The notes beneath the pieces were generated by a model. It did no database searches, was not told where the DNA came from, and saw nothing but the letters and a program-made list of their open reading frames with translations. DNA of 31,386 nucleotides from Sulfuricurvum sp. IAE1. Its GTDB lineage: Bacteria > Campylobacterota > Campylobacteria > Campylobacterales > Sulfurimonadaceae. Shown in pieces: positions 1-7,180 of the stretch (the first letter of the stretch is position 1; each line of letters starts with the position of its first letter). Position numbers and translations under genes: made by a program. The stretch covers positions 1-31,386 of the forward strand of contig CAMBHX010000002.1 of NCBI GenBank assembly GCA_945867285.1. The letters run 5' to 3'.

Positions 1-6
1 TTTCAT
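1..6 (-). CDS. First codons of a leftward gene running off the left edge
   Basis: Read on the minus strand the window ends in ATG AAA (start codon at 6-4). An AAGGAGA ribosome binding site lies at 17-11, four bases upstream of that start. An ATG at 10-8 also exists but would sit almost on top of the Shine-Dalgarno sequence, so position 6 is the better start. Only two codons are visible and nothing can be said about the product. The gene is divergent from the lipoprotein gene at 286. Confidence 0.5.
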
Positions 7-248
7 TCATTCTCCTTAAGTAAATCTTCGTCACTATCTTACACGTAAAATAGACGGATTTGTACTGAGTCGGTGATTAAAAATTAACCACAAACCCACG
101 CCGAAGTTAATTGTAACGCTCAAAATCTTAAACATAGCTTATTTTCACGTCAACTATTTACTAATCATTTACCAAAAGAAACACCTAAAATAGGGGTTTT
201 ATAAGTTTTTTTTTCTTTTTTGCTACTCAAAACCTTATAGATTTGTGG

Positions 249-254
249 TATAGT
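249..254 (+). promoter_or_regulatory. Probable -10 box of the lipoprotein gene
   Basis: TATAGT lies 31 bases before the ATG at 286, downstream of a very T-rich stretch (about 206-222) of the kind that replaces a clear -35 box in Campylobacterota promoters. An AAAGG ribosome binding site follows at 274-278, seven bases before the start codon. The rest of the 1-285 intergenic region shows no gene or clear repeat. Confidence 0.45.
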
Positions 255-285
255 TATCATTAGAAATTATATCAAAGGTCTATTT

Positions 286-699
286 ATGAATCGTTCCATT
301 TTTTCACTTGCATTCGTATCTTCGCTCATTCTAATCACGGGATGTGCCAATCATGAAGGAGTTGCACCGTCCCAAAACAGCTCCCTCCAAACGATTTCAC
401 CCAGCACGACAGCAGTCGCTGAAGGTGGTTCCATGCAACGCTCATTGGATGCATGGCTCAAAGAAGAATGGGAACCAATGACACAGAGCGAACCTATGAC
501 TACAACAAGAACGCCAGATGGCAAAATCACAACAACAGCTAAAACTATTGAAGGAGATGATAAAGCCTCTTTTACATTACAAAAATATGTGGATAAATGG
601 AAAGTGTATAATGAGAACAAAGAAAAGATGAATGCAGGTAAGCCAGAAGAGATATCCAATGCACAGAAGCTACAAAGCATGCCCGTGATTGGGAAGTAG
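286..699 (+). CDS. Small predicted lipoprotein, function unknown
   Basis: 137 aa. The N-terminus is a lipoprotein signal: basic MNR, a hydrophobic stretch (residues 5-18) and the lipobox LITGC, with the lipidated cysteine at residue 20. The mature part is hydrophilic, with a Thr-rich segment around residues 65-85 (TTTRTPDGKITTTAKT) and a Lys/Glu-rich helix-like segment near 95-120. I recognise no domain. An AAAGG site seven bases upstream supports the start. It is a single-gene unit convergent with fabI, their stop codons only six bases apart and with no terminator hairpin between them. It is probably anchored in the inner or outer membrane facing the periplasm; the residue after the cysteine is Ala, which does not signal inner-membrane retention. 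Its role is unknown. Confidence 0.75.
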   Translation: MNRSIFSLAFVSSLILITGCANHEGVAPSQNSSLQTISPSTTAVAEGGSMQRSLDAWLKEEWEPMTQSEPMTTTRTPDGKITTTAKTIEGDDKASFTLQKYVDKWKVYNENKEKMNAGKPEEISNAQKLQSMPVIGK

Positions 700-705
700 T
701 TAAAA

Positions 706-1530
706 CTACTCTCTATTCTCCCACACCATAACGGTTTTACCCTCACTGTTTTTCTCAACGCTTGGCATTCCCATGATATTGTATCCTGCATCCACATAAT
801 GGACTTCACCGCTCACACCGCTAGAGAGATCACTCAACAAATACAATGCCGAATTTCCAACCTCTTCAATAGAGACATTTTTACGCAACGGTGAATTACA
901 CTCATTCCAGTTAAGGATTTGACGAAAATCGCCAATACCGCTTGCTGCCAATGTTTTGATAGGTCCTGCGCTGATAGCATTGACACGGATGGCTTTGGAG
1001 GCACCCAGCTCTACCGCCATATATCGCACTGTGGATTCTAAGGCTGCTTTGGCAACTCCCATAACATTATAATTGGGGATATATTTAGGTCCTCCGAGGT
1101 AGCTAAGGGTAATCACTGATGCCCCTTGTGCCAAAACGTTTTCCAAACGGTTAGTTAAATCAATCAAAGAGAACACAGAAACATCCATAGCGATCTGAAA
1201 CGCTTCTTTGGACGTTTTCATAAACCCTTCGGTCAATGCTTCTTTAGGGGCGAATGCTACCGAATGGACGAGAAAATCAATCTCACCAAAATCACGAGCT
1301 ATTAAATCGGCAATCGCAGACATATCTGTTTCATCTGATACATCGAGTCGATATACGGGTGAACCATCAAATGCAGCCGCAATCGGTTCCACTCTTTTTT
1401 GCATCGCTTCATTAGGATACGTAAATGCCATTTTAGCACCTTGCTTGTGCAAGGCTTGCGCGATTCCATAGGCAATTGATTTATCATTAGCCAGACCTAC
1501 GATAAGACCTTTTTTTCCATTCATTAACAT
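706..1530 (-). CDS. fabI: Enoyl-[acyl-carrier-protein] reductase (NADH) FabI
   Basis: 274 aa, cytoplasmic. It reduces trans-2-enoyl-ACP to acyl-ACP, the last step of each fatty-acid elongation cycle. It has the FabI-type dinucleotide motif GLANDKSIAYG at residues 12-22, the second Tyr in LSYLGG (Tyr144) and the catalytic Tyr154-x6-Lys161 pair. The C-terminal substrate loop and SGVSGEVHYVDAGYNIMG region are typical, and the length matches the family. Three ATGs lie close together at 1536, 1530 and 1524. The AAGGAG site is only one base from the first but seven from the one at 1530, which I choose. It is the last gene of the leftward gap-pgk-tpiA-fabI set, separated from tpiA by 134 bases that hold repeat copy A. 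FabI is the target of triclosan-type inhibitors in other bacteria. Confidence 0.95.
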   Translation of the reverse strand: MLMNGKKGLIVGLANDKSIAYGIAQALHKQGAKMAFTYPNEAMQKRVEPIAAAFDGSPVYRLDVSDETDMSAIADLIARDFGEIDFLVHSVAFAPKEALTEGFMKTSKEAFQIAMDVSVFSLIDLTNRLENVLAQGASVITLSYLGGPKYIPNYNVMGVAKAALESTVRYMAVELGASKAIRVNAISAGPIKTLAASGIGDFRQILNWNECNSPLRKNVSIEEVGNSALYLLSDLSSGVSGEVHYVDAGYNIMGMPSVEKNSEGKTVMVWENRE

Positions 1531-1567
1531 TATCATTCTCCTTTGTTATCTTTTAATTAATGTTACG

Positions 1568-1649
1568 CACCAAAACGAATACATCCGTTTTGGTGGTAGG
1601 GACAAATGTCCCTTGTATCCCCCTAAAGCTACAAAAACTTTTGTTTTTG
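1568..1649 (-). repeat. Three-hairpin intergenic repeat, copy A
   Basis: Minus-strand orientation, between tpiA and fabI. In element order it has: hairpin 1, CAAAAAC/GTTTTTG (1649-1632) with a four-base loop; a conserved core GTAGCTTTAGGGGGATACAA; hairpin 2, GGGACA/TGTCCC (1612-1599); and hairpin 3, CACCAAAACG/CGTTTTGGTG (1595-1568), ten perfect pairs with an eight-base loop. The core and hairpin 2 recur at 4745-4823 and 11467-11547. Stems 1 and 3 differ in sequence there but still pair. No coding potential is evident. In this copy the element would be transcribed in the same sense as tpiA-fabI. Confidence 0.75.
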
Positions 1650-1664
1650 AGAATTTTAGAAGAT

Positions 1665-2378
1665 TTATACGCCGTTTTTTAATTCAGCCGCAAGTGCAAT
1701 CATCTCACAAAAATCATGTGCGCTCAAGGATGCTGATCCCACCAAAACACCATCAACATTATCAATACTCATAATTCCTGCGACATTGTCTACTTTGACA
1801 CTCCCGCCATATAATAAAGCAGCCGAAGTTTTTTGACGTAAATTGCTGTGAACTGTCGCTATTTGCTCTATTGTAGGAGTCAATCCCGTTCCGATTGCCC
1901 ACACAGGTTCGTACGCCAAAATTAAATCATGGTATTCTAAATCAATCCCCTCAAGCTGAATATCGATATATGAATTTAAAGCCTCTTGTCCACATTCACG
2001 AACATCCAAAGGTTCGCCGACACAATAGACAATCACAAATCCAAGATCTGCAAAATAACGAAATTTTTCGACAATTTGAGCTTGCGTTTCACCCAAAACA
2101 TGGCGACGCTCACTGTGTCCAATCAAAATAGTTTTAATATCAAACTCTTCGAGCTGATCGAGGGCAATTTCTCCCGTATAGGCTCCATTTTGTGCGGGAT
2201 AAGCATTTTGAACTCCTATCAAAACATTACGTGAAGCGTGTTCTAGGGCAGTCACAGGAGGAAACACAATAACCGTATCCTCAATAGCGTTAACACTTAC
2301 AAACGATTCTACAACCGCCATATAAGCTTGAGTCTCTTGACGTGTCTTGTTGGCTTTAAAATTGGCGCACAGTATCAT
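1665..2378 (-). CDS. tpiA: Triosephosphate isomerase
   Basis: 237 aa, cytoplasmic. It interconverts dihydroxyacetone phosphate and glyceraldehyde 3-phosphate. Catalytic residues are visible: Lys8 in ANFKANK (where most enzymes have NWKMN), His88 in LIGHSERR and Glu157 in AYEPVWAIGTG. The phosphate-gripping loop follows Glu157, and LLYGGSVK lies near the C-terminus. It is slightly shorter than the ~250-aa norm, as is usual in Campylobacterota. An AGGAA-type site seven bases upstream supports the start. It lies 113 bases after pgk and probably belongs to the same transcription unit. In an autotroph this gene set would mainly run in the gluconeogenic direction; that is an inference. Confidence 0.95.
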   Translation of the reverse strand: MILCANFKANKTRQETQAYMAVVESFVSVNAIEDTVIVFPPVTALEHASRNVLIGVQNAYPAQNGAYTGEIALDQLEEFDIKTILIGHSERRHVLGETQAQIVEKFRYFADLGFVIVYCVGEPLDVRECGQEALNSYIDIQLEGIDLEYHDLILAYEPVWAIGTGLTPTIEQIATVHSNLRQKTSAALLYGGSVKVDNVAGIMSIDNVDGVLVGSASLSAHDFCEMIALAAELKNGV

Positions 2379-2413
2379 TTTATTTCCTCATTTTATTGAA
2401 CTATCTTTCATCA

Positions 2414-2478
2414 CCGTTCGTGGTGAGCTTGTCGAACCACAGTTCTACCCTTCGACTCGACAAGCTCAGGGCGAACGG
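2414..2478. repeat. Long inverted-repeat (REP-like) element between pgk and tpiA
   Basis: A 65-base imperfect palindrome. The outer arms CCGTTCG (2414-2420) and CGAACGG (2472-2478) and the inner arms TGAGCTTGTCGA (2424-2435) and TCGACAAGCTCA (2457-2468) pair perfectly, with a 3+3-base internal mismatch and a 21-base loop that repeats part of the arm (TTCGAC). From memory, very similar palindromes occur between genes in many unrelated bacteria. As RNA it would form a strong hairpin between the pgk and tpiA messages. Confidence 0.8.
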
Positions 2479-2491
2479 AATGAGTCGAAAT

Positions 2492-3685
2492 CTACTTCAT
2501 CAACGGCAAAACGCCCGGAAGTACTTTGCCCTCCAAGAGCTCCAATGATGCTCCGCCACCTGTTGAGATAAAACTCATCGCTTCATCTAAACCAATACGC
2601 TGCACCAAATCCGCTGTATCACCGCCACCCACAACCGTAACAGCATCCAAATCAGCTATAAAATGGGCTATTTTATTGGAACCTTTGGCAAATTTTTCCA
2701 TCTCAAAAACTCCCATAGGACCATTCCAAAGAATTGTTTTAACATCTTCAAGCACTTCTTTGTATAACTCTGATGTCGCATTTCCGATATCCAAGCCCAT
2801 CCATCCATTGGGTATTTCTTGAGTGCTCGTCATACGAATAGCAGAATCGGCACTAAATTTTTGCGCTGCTACCACATCCACAGGAAGATAAAACTTCACA
2901 CCTAAACGATTCGCTTCATCCATAATACGCAACGCTTCATCCATCAAATCCTCTTCGACAAGAGAACTTCCAATATCATGCCCCAATGCTTTTAAAAACG
3001 TAAACGCCATCCCTCCACCAATTAAGACCTTGTCAACACGAGGTAAAAGATTCACTAACGCTTCAAGCTTACCTGATACTTTTGACCCTCCAACTATTGC
3101 TGCAAAAGGGCGAACTGGGCGTTCCAATAGAGCATCAAAAAACTCTATCTCTTTGAGTAATAAAAACCCCGCTGCTTTATGATTATCATCAAAATGTTCT
3201 GTAATTCCTGCAACCGATGCATGAGCACGATGACTCACACCAAAAGCATCATTGATATAAATATCTGCGAACGATGCCAAAGCTGCACTTAACTCAGGAC
3301 TATTTTTTGTTTCCCCTGCTTCGTAGCGTAGATTTTCCAATAAAACGATCTCACCGCTTTTAAGGTTTTTGACTAATGTAGTTGCGCTTTCCCCTATAAC
3401 GTCTTTGGCGAACAACACTTCCGTCTTGAGCAGCTGGTGCAAACGTCGGGCCACTGGAATCAAAGAATCCTCAGGAGTAAAAATACCCGCTTTTGGACGA
3501 CCAAAATGAGATGCCAAAACAATGGGACACCCTTGATCTAAACAATACTTAATCGTTGAAAGTGCTGAACGGATACGTCTATCATCCGTAATATTGCCAA
3601 ATTCGTCCGTAGGTACATTAAAATCACATCGAATAAATACTTTTTTTTGAAATAGATCACACTCTTTAATACTTAATAATTTCAT
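2492..3685 (-). CDS. pgk: Phosphoglycerate kinase
   Basis: 397 aa, cytoplasmic. It transfers phosphate between 1,3-bisphosphoglycerate and ADP. The N-terminal substrate domain shows the family signature VFIRCDFNVP (residues 16-25), then ASHFGRP and the GVSHRAHAS region. The hinge and nucleotide domain show GGSKVSGKLEAL, NGPMGVFE and the closing GGGDTADL and STGGGASLELLEGK motifs. The length is typical. Its ATG overlaps the TGA of gap (ATGA), so the two are translationally coupled. A 113-base gap with an inverted repeat separates it from tpiA. Confidence 0.97.
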   Translation of the reverse strand: MKLLSIKECDLFQKKVFIRCDFNVPTDEFGNITDDRRIRSALSTIKYCLDQGCPIVLASHFGRPKAGIFTPEDSLIPVARRLHQLLKTEVLFAKDVIGESATTLVKNLKSGEIVLLENLRYEAGETKNSPELSAALASFADIYINDAFGVSHRAHASVAGITEHFDDNHKAAGFLLLKEIEFFDALLERPVRPFAAIVGGSKVSGKLEALVNLLPRVDKVLIGGGMAFTFLKALGHDIGSSLVEEDLMDEALRIMDEANRLGVKFYLPVDVVAAQKFSADSAIRMTSTQEIPNGWMGLDIGNATSELYKEVLEDVKTILWNGPMGVFEMEKFAKGSNKIAHFIADLDAVTVVGGGDTADLVQRIGLDEAMSFISTGGGASLELLEGKVLPGVLPLMK

Positions 3686-4698
3686 TTTTGTCCTTTATAC
3701 TCAATAATATACCGCGCCATTTCAATAAGACGATTAGAATAGCCCCATTCATTGTCATACCATGCCATTACCTTGACCATATCGCCATCAATAACTTGAA
3801 TCAAATCATCTGCAATTGTAGCACTAAAACACGAACCTACAAAATCTTGTGAGACACGATAACGTTCATCAATTTCCAAAATACCATTCAAAGAGCCTAA
3901 TGCATGTTTTTTGAATAATGCACTCAACTCCTCTTTGGTCGTTTGACGCCCTACTACTACATTTAAATCGACCATCGATACATCCGCAGTCGGTACTCGA
4001 ACGCTTTGTCCGTGTAGTTTTCCCTCGAGTTGTGGTAACACAAGTGACAGTGCCTTTGCAGCACCCGTCGTGGTTGGAACCATATTGAGCGCAGCGGCAC
4101 GGGAGCGACGCATATCTGTGCCATGAGCACTATCAATAATCGCTTGACCATTAGTATATGCATGAACGGTCGTCATAAGCCCTTTGGTAATACCAAGCTC
4201 TTCATCCAAAATACGAGCAATAGGACCCAAGCAGTTGGTGGTGCATGACGCGTTTGAGATAATTGACTCACCATGGTAATGATGATGATTGACTCCCAAA
4301 ACATAGGTAGGAATGGCGGCATCTTGCGTTGGAGCCGACAAAATGACTTTTTTTACCCCTTTGCCTAAATGATGCTTCACAGTTTCGTTCGTCAAAAACA
4401 GTCCACTGCATTCAAACACTACATCCACACCCAAAATCCCAAAGTCAAGGTTCTGAGGATTTTTCTCACAAAAAATGCTAACTTCATCGCTGGCTATAGA
4501 AAGTATCGTAGGAGATACAATATCCACGCTGTACTCAAATGCTCCGTGTACTGAATCATTTTCTAGCAAATATTTCATCATCTCTATGGACGCTAAATCA
4601 TTAATCGCCACAAGCTGTATATCTGTGCTGTCCGCTATCAGTCGTGCAAGCGCACGCCCAATTCGTCCGAAGCCATTAATCGCAACTTTTAATCCCAT
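3682..4698 (-). CDS. gap: Glyceraldehyde-3-phosphate dehydrogenase, type I
   Basis: 338 aa, cytoplasmic. It oxidises glyceraldehyde 3-phosphate to 1,3-bisphosphoglycerate, or the reverse in gluconeogenesis and carbon fixation. The NAD-binding motif GFGRIGR is at residues 9-15, the catalytic Cys152 in SNASCTTNC, the assisting His179 in VHAYTN, and the phosphate-binding TGAAKA segment follows. Asp34 in INDL is the position that usually favours NAD. It is the first gene of the leftward cluster and overlaps pgk by four bases. An AAGGA site lies eight bases before the ATG. Its 193-base divergent spacing from nadD contains repeat copy B. Confidence 0.96.
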   Translation of the reverse strand: MGLKVAINGFGRIGRALARLIADSTDIQLVAINDLASIEMMKYLLENDSVHGAFEYSVDIVSPTILSIASDEVSIFCEKNPQNLDFGILGVDVVFECSGLFLTNETVKHHLGKGVKKVILSAPTQDAAIPTYVLGVNHHHYHGESIISNASCTTNCLGPIARILDEELGITKGLMTTVHAYTNGQAIIDSAHGTDMRRSRAAALNMVPTTTGAAKALSLVLPQLEGKLHGQSVRVPTADVSMVDLNVVVGRQTTKEELSALFKKHALGSLNGILEIDERYRVSQDFVGSCFSATIADDLIQVIDGDMVKVMAWYDNEWGYSNRLIEMARYIIEYKGQK

Positions 4699-4744
4699 CC
4701 TTCCATTCCTTTACTGCGGTAACCAATATTTTTTAAAAGCCTCT

Positions 4745-4823
4745 AGCATAAATGCTGGTAACTTTAGGGGGTTGCAAGGGACAAGTCTGTCCATGCCGCA
4801 AAATCAGCATTGCTTATTTTGCG
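4745..4823 (+). repeat. Three-hairpin intergenic repeat, copy B
   Basis: Plus-strand orientation, between divergent gap and nadD. Hairpin 1 is AGCAT/ATGCT (4745-4756). The core GTAACTTTAGGGGGTTGCAA (4758-4777) differs from copy A in few positions. Hairpin 2 is GGACA/TGTCC (4779-4792). Hairpin 3 is CGCAAAAT/ATTTTGCG (4797-4823), eight perfect pairs, with AGC/GCT pairing further inside the loop. The element ends 32 bases before the nadD -10 box, and its first hairpin lies 47 bases before the gap start codon, so it may overlap promoter sequence for gap. Confidence 0.75.
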
Positions 4824-4855
4824 TATTTAATGGGTATATATTACCAAAAATCGGT

Positions 4856-4861
4856 TATAAT
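4856..4861 (+). promoter_or_regulatory. -10 box for nadD
   Basis: A perfect TATAAT in the context GGTTATAATTTCG lies 30 bases before the nadD ATG. The same TATAATTTCG string occurs before the tRNA gene at 5783, which supports it as the housekeeping promoter form of this genome. AAGAGG at 4881-4886 is the ribosome binding site. Confidence 0.65.
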
Positions 4862-4891
4862 TTCGATTAAGTTACTGATAAAGAGGCTGTT

Positions 4892-5437
4892 ATGAGGCTG
4901 GCACTTTTTGGCGGCAGTTTTGATCCGCCTCACGCAGGTCACGTACACATCGTAACCAAGGCGCTTGAAAAACTCGAAATCGATACGCTGGTTATTGTCC
5001 CTGCGTACCTTAATCCTTTTAAATCTTCCGTTGTAGCTTCAGGGTCGCAACGGCTAGCTTGGCTCCACGAGATTTTTAAATCTCACCAAAGAGTCCAAAT
5101 TAGTGATTTTGAGATTGTGCATAACAGAAGCGTATACACTATTGAAACGGTCCAACATTTTAGTCGTATGGCTCAAACAATTTACCTCATCATTGGGGCA
5201 GACAATCTCGAAAAATTGTCCCAATGGTATCATTATGAAGAGCTGCAAAAACTTGTTACTTTTGTAGTTGCGACTCGAAACACTGTTGAGATTCCCGACA
5301 CCATGATTAAATTGGATGTCGATGTACCTATAAGCTCTACCCTTTTTCGAGAGACATTATGTCCATTGGGGCTAGAAGTTACACTCGAAAAAGAAATTAC
5401 ACACTATTACAAGGAACACCATGAACCCACGAATTGA
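4892..5437 (+). CDS. nadD: Nicotinate-nucleotide adenylyltransferase
   Basis: 181 aa, cytoplasmic. It adenylates nicotinate mononucleotide (deamido-NAD formation) in NAD synthesis. The nucleotidyltransferase signature GGSFDPPHAGHVH is at residues 7-19 with the HxGH-type motif, and the C-terminal ISSTLFR motif (ISSTxIR type) is present. The length fits short NadD forms. The start is supported by AAGAGG five bases upstream and by a TATAAT box. Its end overlaps rsfS by 17 bases, a common nadD-rsfS pairing, so the two are co-translated. Confidence 0.93.
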   Translation: MRLALFGGSFDPPHAGHVHIVTKALEKLEIDTLVIVPAYLNPFKSSVVASGSQRLAWLHEIFKSHQRVQISDFEIVHNRSVYTIETVQHFSRMAQTIYLIIGADNLEKLSQWYHYEELQKLVTFVVATRNTVEIPDTMIKLDVDVPISSTLFRETLCPLGLEVTLEKEITHYYKEHHEPTN

Positions 5438-5750
5438 AAAAATCAGCTCTATCCTCGATATGAACAAAGGCGAGAATATTGAAGTATTTGAACTCATTGG
5501 CAGCGATTATTTCGCTGACTACGTCATCCTAGCTTCATCCCTGGGAGAACGTCATACTATCGCTCTTCTCGATCATCTCAAACGAGGACTAAAACCTCAA
5601 GAAGAATTTTTGTACGTTGACGAAAGCGGCGACTGGGTTGCTATCGACTTAGGTGATATCCTTATTCATATTCTCACCCCTGCATACCGTGAGAAATACG
5701 ACCTCGAAAGCTTCCTAAAAGAAGTTTCTGCCCGAAAAAATAAAAACTAA
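5421..5750 (+). CDS. rsfS: Ribosomal silencing factor RsfS
   Basis: 109 aa (RsfS/YbeB/Iojap family). In this family the protein binds large-subunit protein uL14 and blocks subunit joining when nutrients are scarce. Family hallmarks are visible: DYFADYVILASSLGERH in the middle, and GDWVAIDLGDILIHIL towards the C-terminus followed by the YREKYDLESF helix. AAGGAA four bases before the ATG inside the nadD 3' end supports the start. It is downstream of and overlapping nadD, the usual arrangement, and is followed by a tRNA gene with its own promoter. Confidence 0.92.
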   Translation: MNPRIEKISSILDMNKGENIEVFELIGSDYFADYVILASSLGERHTIALLDHLKRGLKPQEEFLYVDESGDWVAIDLGDILIHILTPAYREKYDLESFLKEVSARKNKN

Positions 5751-5782
5751 ACAGCAAAAAGAAGCCTTTAAGCTTTTTTAGC

Positions 5783-5788
5783 TATAAT
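5783..5788 (+). promoter_or_regulatory. -10 box for the tRNA-Arg gene
   Basis: TATAAT in the context GCTATAATTTCG, 25 bases before the mature tRNA 5' end. It is preceded by an A/T-rich weak hairpin (about 5756-5778, AAGC/GCTT with a T run) that could also end the rsfS message. Confidence 0.6.
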
Positions 5789-5813
5789 TTCGTTCTCTTT
5801 AAATGAGAAATAT

Positions 5814-5890
5814 GCGTCCGTAGCTCAGCTGGATAGAGCACCGGTTTGCGGTACCGGCGGTCAGGGATTCGAATTCCTTCGGGCGCACCA
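5814..5890 (+). tRNA. tRNA-Arg (anticodon GCG)
   Basis: 77 bases including an encoded CCA (5888-5890). The acceptor stem GCGTCCG/CGGGCGC has one T-G pair. The D arm is GCTC...GAGC. The anticodon stem CCGGT/ACCGG encloses the seven-base loop TTGCGGT, so the anticodon is GCG and it reads CGC/CGU. The variable loop is five bases and the T arm has the TTCGAAT loop. Most bacteria use ACG (edited to ICG) for this box, so the G34 form is worth noting. Confidence 0.95.
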
Positions 5891-6158
5891 CTTACAAACA
5901 CCGTAATCATCAAAACTTCATCAATTTTTACTAATCACTAAAATCACTTAAAAATTTACCCGCTCCCACTTTTTTTCGCAATTTGTACATCCAATATACC
6001 CAGATCCAAATTTAATCATAGGGGCTTACAGCCATTGGTTATTAGTGACAAGACACTGTACCAAATCATAATGAACTTTCACAATCTCAAAGAAAAAAAG
6101 CTCTATATTTAAATGTTTTAAAAACTAAAAGTTTGTCAAAAATCAAATTTGAGATTAA
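5891..6158. other. A/T-rich intergenic region without recognised features
   Basis: 268 bases between the tRNA and the end of the next leftward gene. I see no open reading frame with a ribosome binding site, no strong hairpin and no copy of the repeats found elsewhere in the window. Confidence 0.5.
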
Positions 6159-6659
6159 TTAGCGCAACTGGTTTATTTTTAATACAAATTCTACTTCGGC
6201 TTTGGACAATCGTAAATCTTTGGCGATAGCGTCCACTTCCATGCCTTGATTAAATCTTCCGATCACCTTTTCATCATCCAATCCACTGATCGAGCTGGGC
6301 AATGATAGATTACGAATACGCTCTTCGAGGTAGCGTAAACGATTTTCAGTTTTATCCTTATATGCAGTCAATGTCCCCTCGATATGTCCTAAAGACTCCA
6401 TAATGGGAAGTGAAAACTCTTGACTTTCATACACATTCACGATGGGTTCTATCTCCGACGTGGCTTGCATAGATGTCACAATTTCCATCTCTGCTTTTAG
6501 ACGCTTGTCAATACGATACACCTCTCTATGAAGCTCTTCCACTGCATGGGCGATTGAGCGTAGCTTGCTGTTGGTTTCATTTTCCTTGGTGATTGTATAA
6601 TAAACGATTCCTAGTATCATCACCGCTAGTACAATAATAACAATTTCTAATCCCACCAT
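6159..6659 (-). CDS. Membrane-anchored protein with coiled coil and C-terminal helix-turn-helix-like segment
   Basis: 166 aa from the ATG at 6659, or 167 from a GTG at 6662; AAGGA lies eight or five bases upstream, so both are possible. One N-terminal transmembrane helix (about residues 3-23) is followed by a charged, probably coiled-coil stretch (25-60 and again around 95-120). The C-terminus has a compact segment with an HTH-like pattern (VDAIAKDLRLSKAEVEFVLK). This layout resembles small SwrB/DUF2802-type proteins, an inference from architecture only. It is the last gene of the set ubiA - PilZ-like - this gene; its start overlaps the preceding stop (TGATG), so it is coupled. The long cytoplasmic part suggests a scaffold or regulator at the membrane. 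Function unknown. Confidence 0.7.
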   Translation of the reverse strand: MVGLEIVIIVLAVMILGIVYYTITKENETNSKLRSIAHAVEELHREVYRIDKRLKAEMEIVTSMQATSEIEPIVNVYESQEFSLPIMESLGHIEGTLTAYKDKTENRLRYLEERIRNLSLPSSISGLDDEKVIGRFNQGMEVDAIAKDLRLSKAEVEFVLKINQLR

Positions 6660-7180
6660 CACTCTAGTCCTTTTAGGCTTCGAATCATTGCTCGCTCACG
6701 TGCTGTCATATAAATACTCCACTCATCTGCATCTTTGAGGTGTATACGGCTTATTTTGGCTCTGGTAGGCGAAATAGCCTCGAAAAATAGTGCTGTTTCA
6801 CGTTTGGGAAAACTAGGCAACTCGACACGACCATAATAAACGGATGACGTCTCCAAAACAGGATGTGTCACCTCAAAATATTCCAATCCCATTTTTTCTA
6901 TCGTTACAGAGCTATTCAAAGGGGTACGAGAAGGGACATATCCTGTTAACGTCTTTTCTATTCTATCCATCTTGCGGTACAACTCTATCATAAGATTGAT
7001 CATGACAGGATCACTATCACTCAACTCTCCACGTGAACGCATAGTACGTAACCATTGTCCGATTGAATCGTCTTCGTCGTGCGTAAGCGTCAAGAACTCT
7101 TTTTCAAAGCTACTATTTTCTTCAGTGTATTTCTCAAACTCCATCGCTACACTAACATCTACAAAACGAATATCACTCAT
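6659..7180 (-). CDS. Hypothetical cytoplasmic protein, possible PilZ-like domain
   Basis: 173 aa from the ATG at 7180. This start is preferred over an in-frame ATG at 7207 because AAGGTGA precedes it and it forms an ATGA overlap with the ubiA stop. The N-terminal half is acidic and helical (residues 8-70, including DEDDSIGQWL and LMIELYRKMDRIEK). The C-terminal half is mainly predicted strand, with VYYGRVELPSFPKRE and the closing YMTARERAMIRSLKGLE, which resembles the end of PilZ-related domains. No classical RxxxR c-di-GMP motif is evident, so ligand binding is uncertain. It overlaps both neighbours by a few bases, so the three gene products are made together. Confidence 0.65.
   Translation of the reverse strand: MSDIRFVDVSVAMEFEKYTEENSSFEKEFLTLTHDEDDSIGQWLRTMRSRGELSDSDPVMINLMIELYRKMDRIEKTLTGYVPSRTPLNSSVTIEKMGLEYFEVTHPVLETSSVYYGRVELPSFPKRETALFFEAISPTRAKISRIHLKDADEWSIYMTARERAMIRSLKGLE

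Noticed and set aside
187..223. Hairpin-like CCTAAAATAGG with following T run, looks like a terminator
   Set aside because: No rightward gene lies upstream of it, and the T run is better explained as the T-rich promoter stretch of the lipoprotein gene.
351..809. 152-codon minus-strand frame opposite the lipoprotein gene and into fabI
   Set aside because: It lies antisense to a gene with a clear lipobox and ribosome binding site, overlaps the end of fabI in another frame, and has no recognisable motif.
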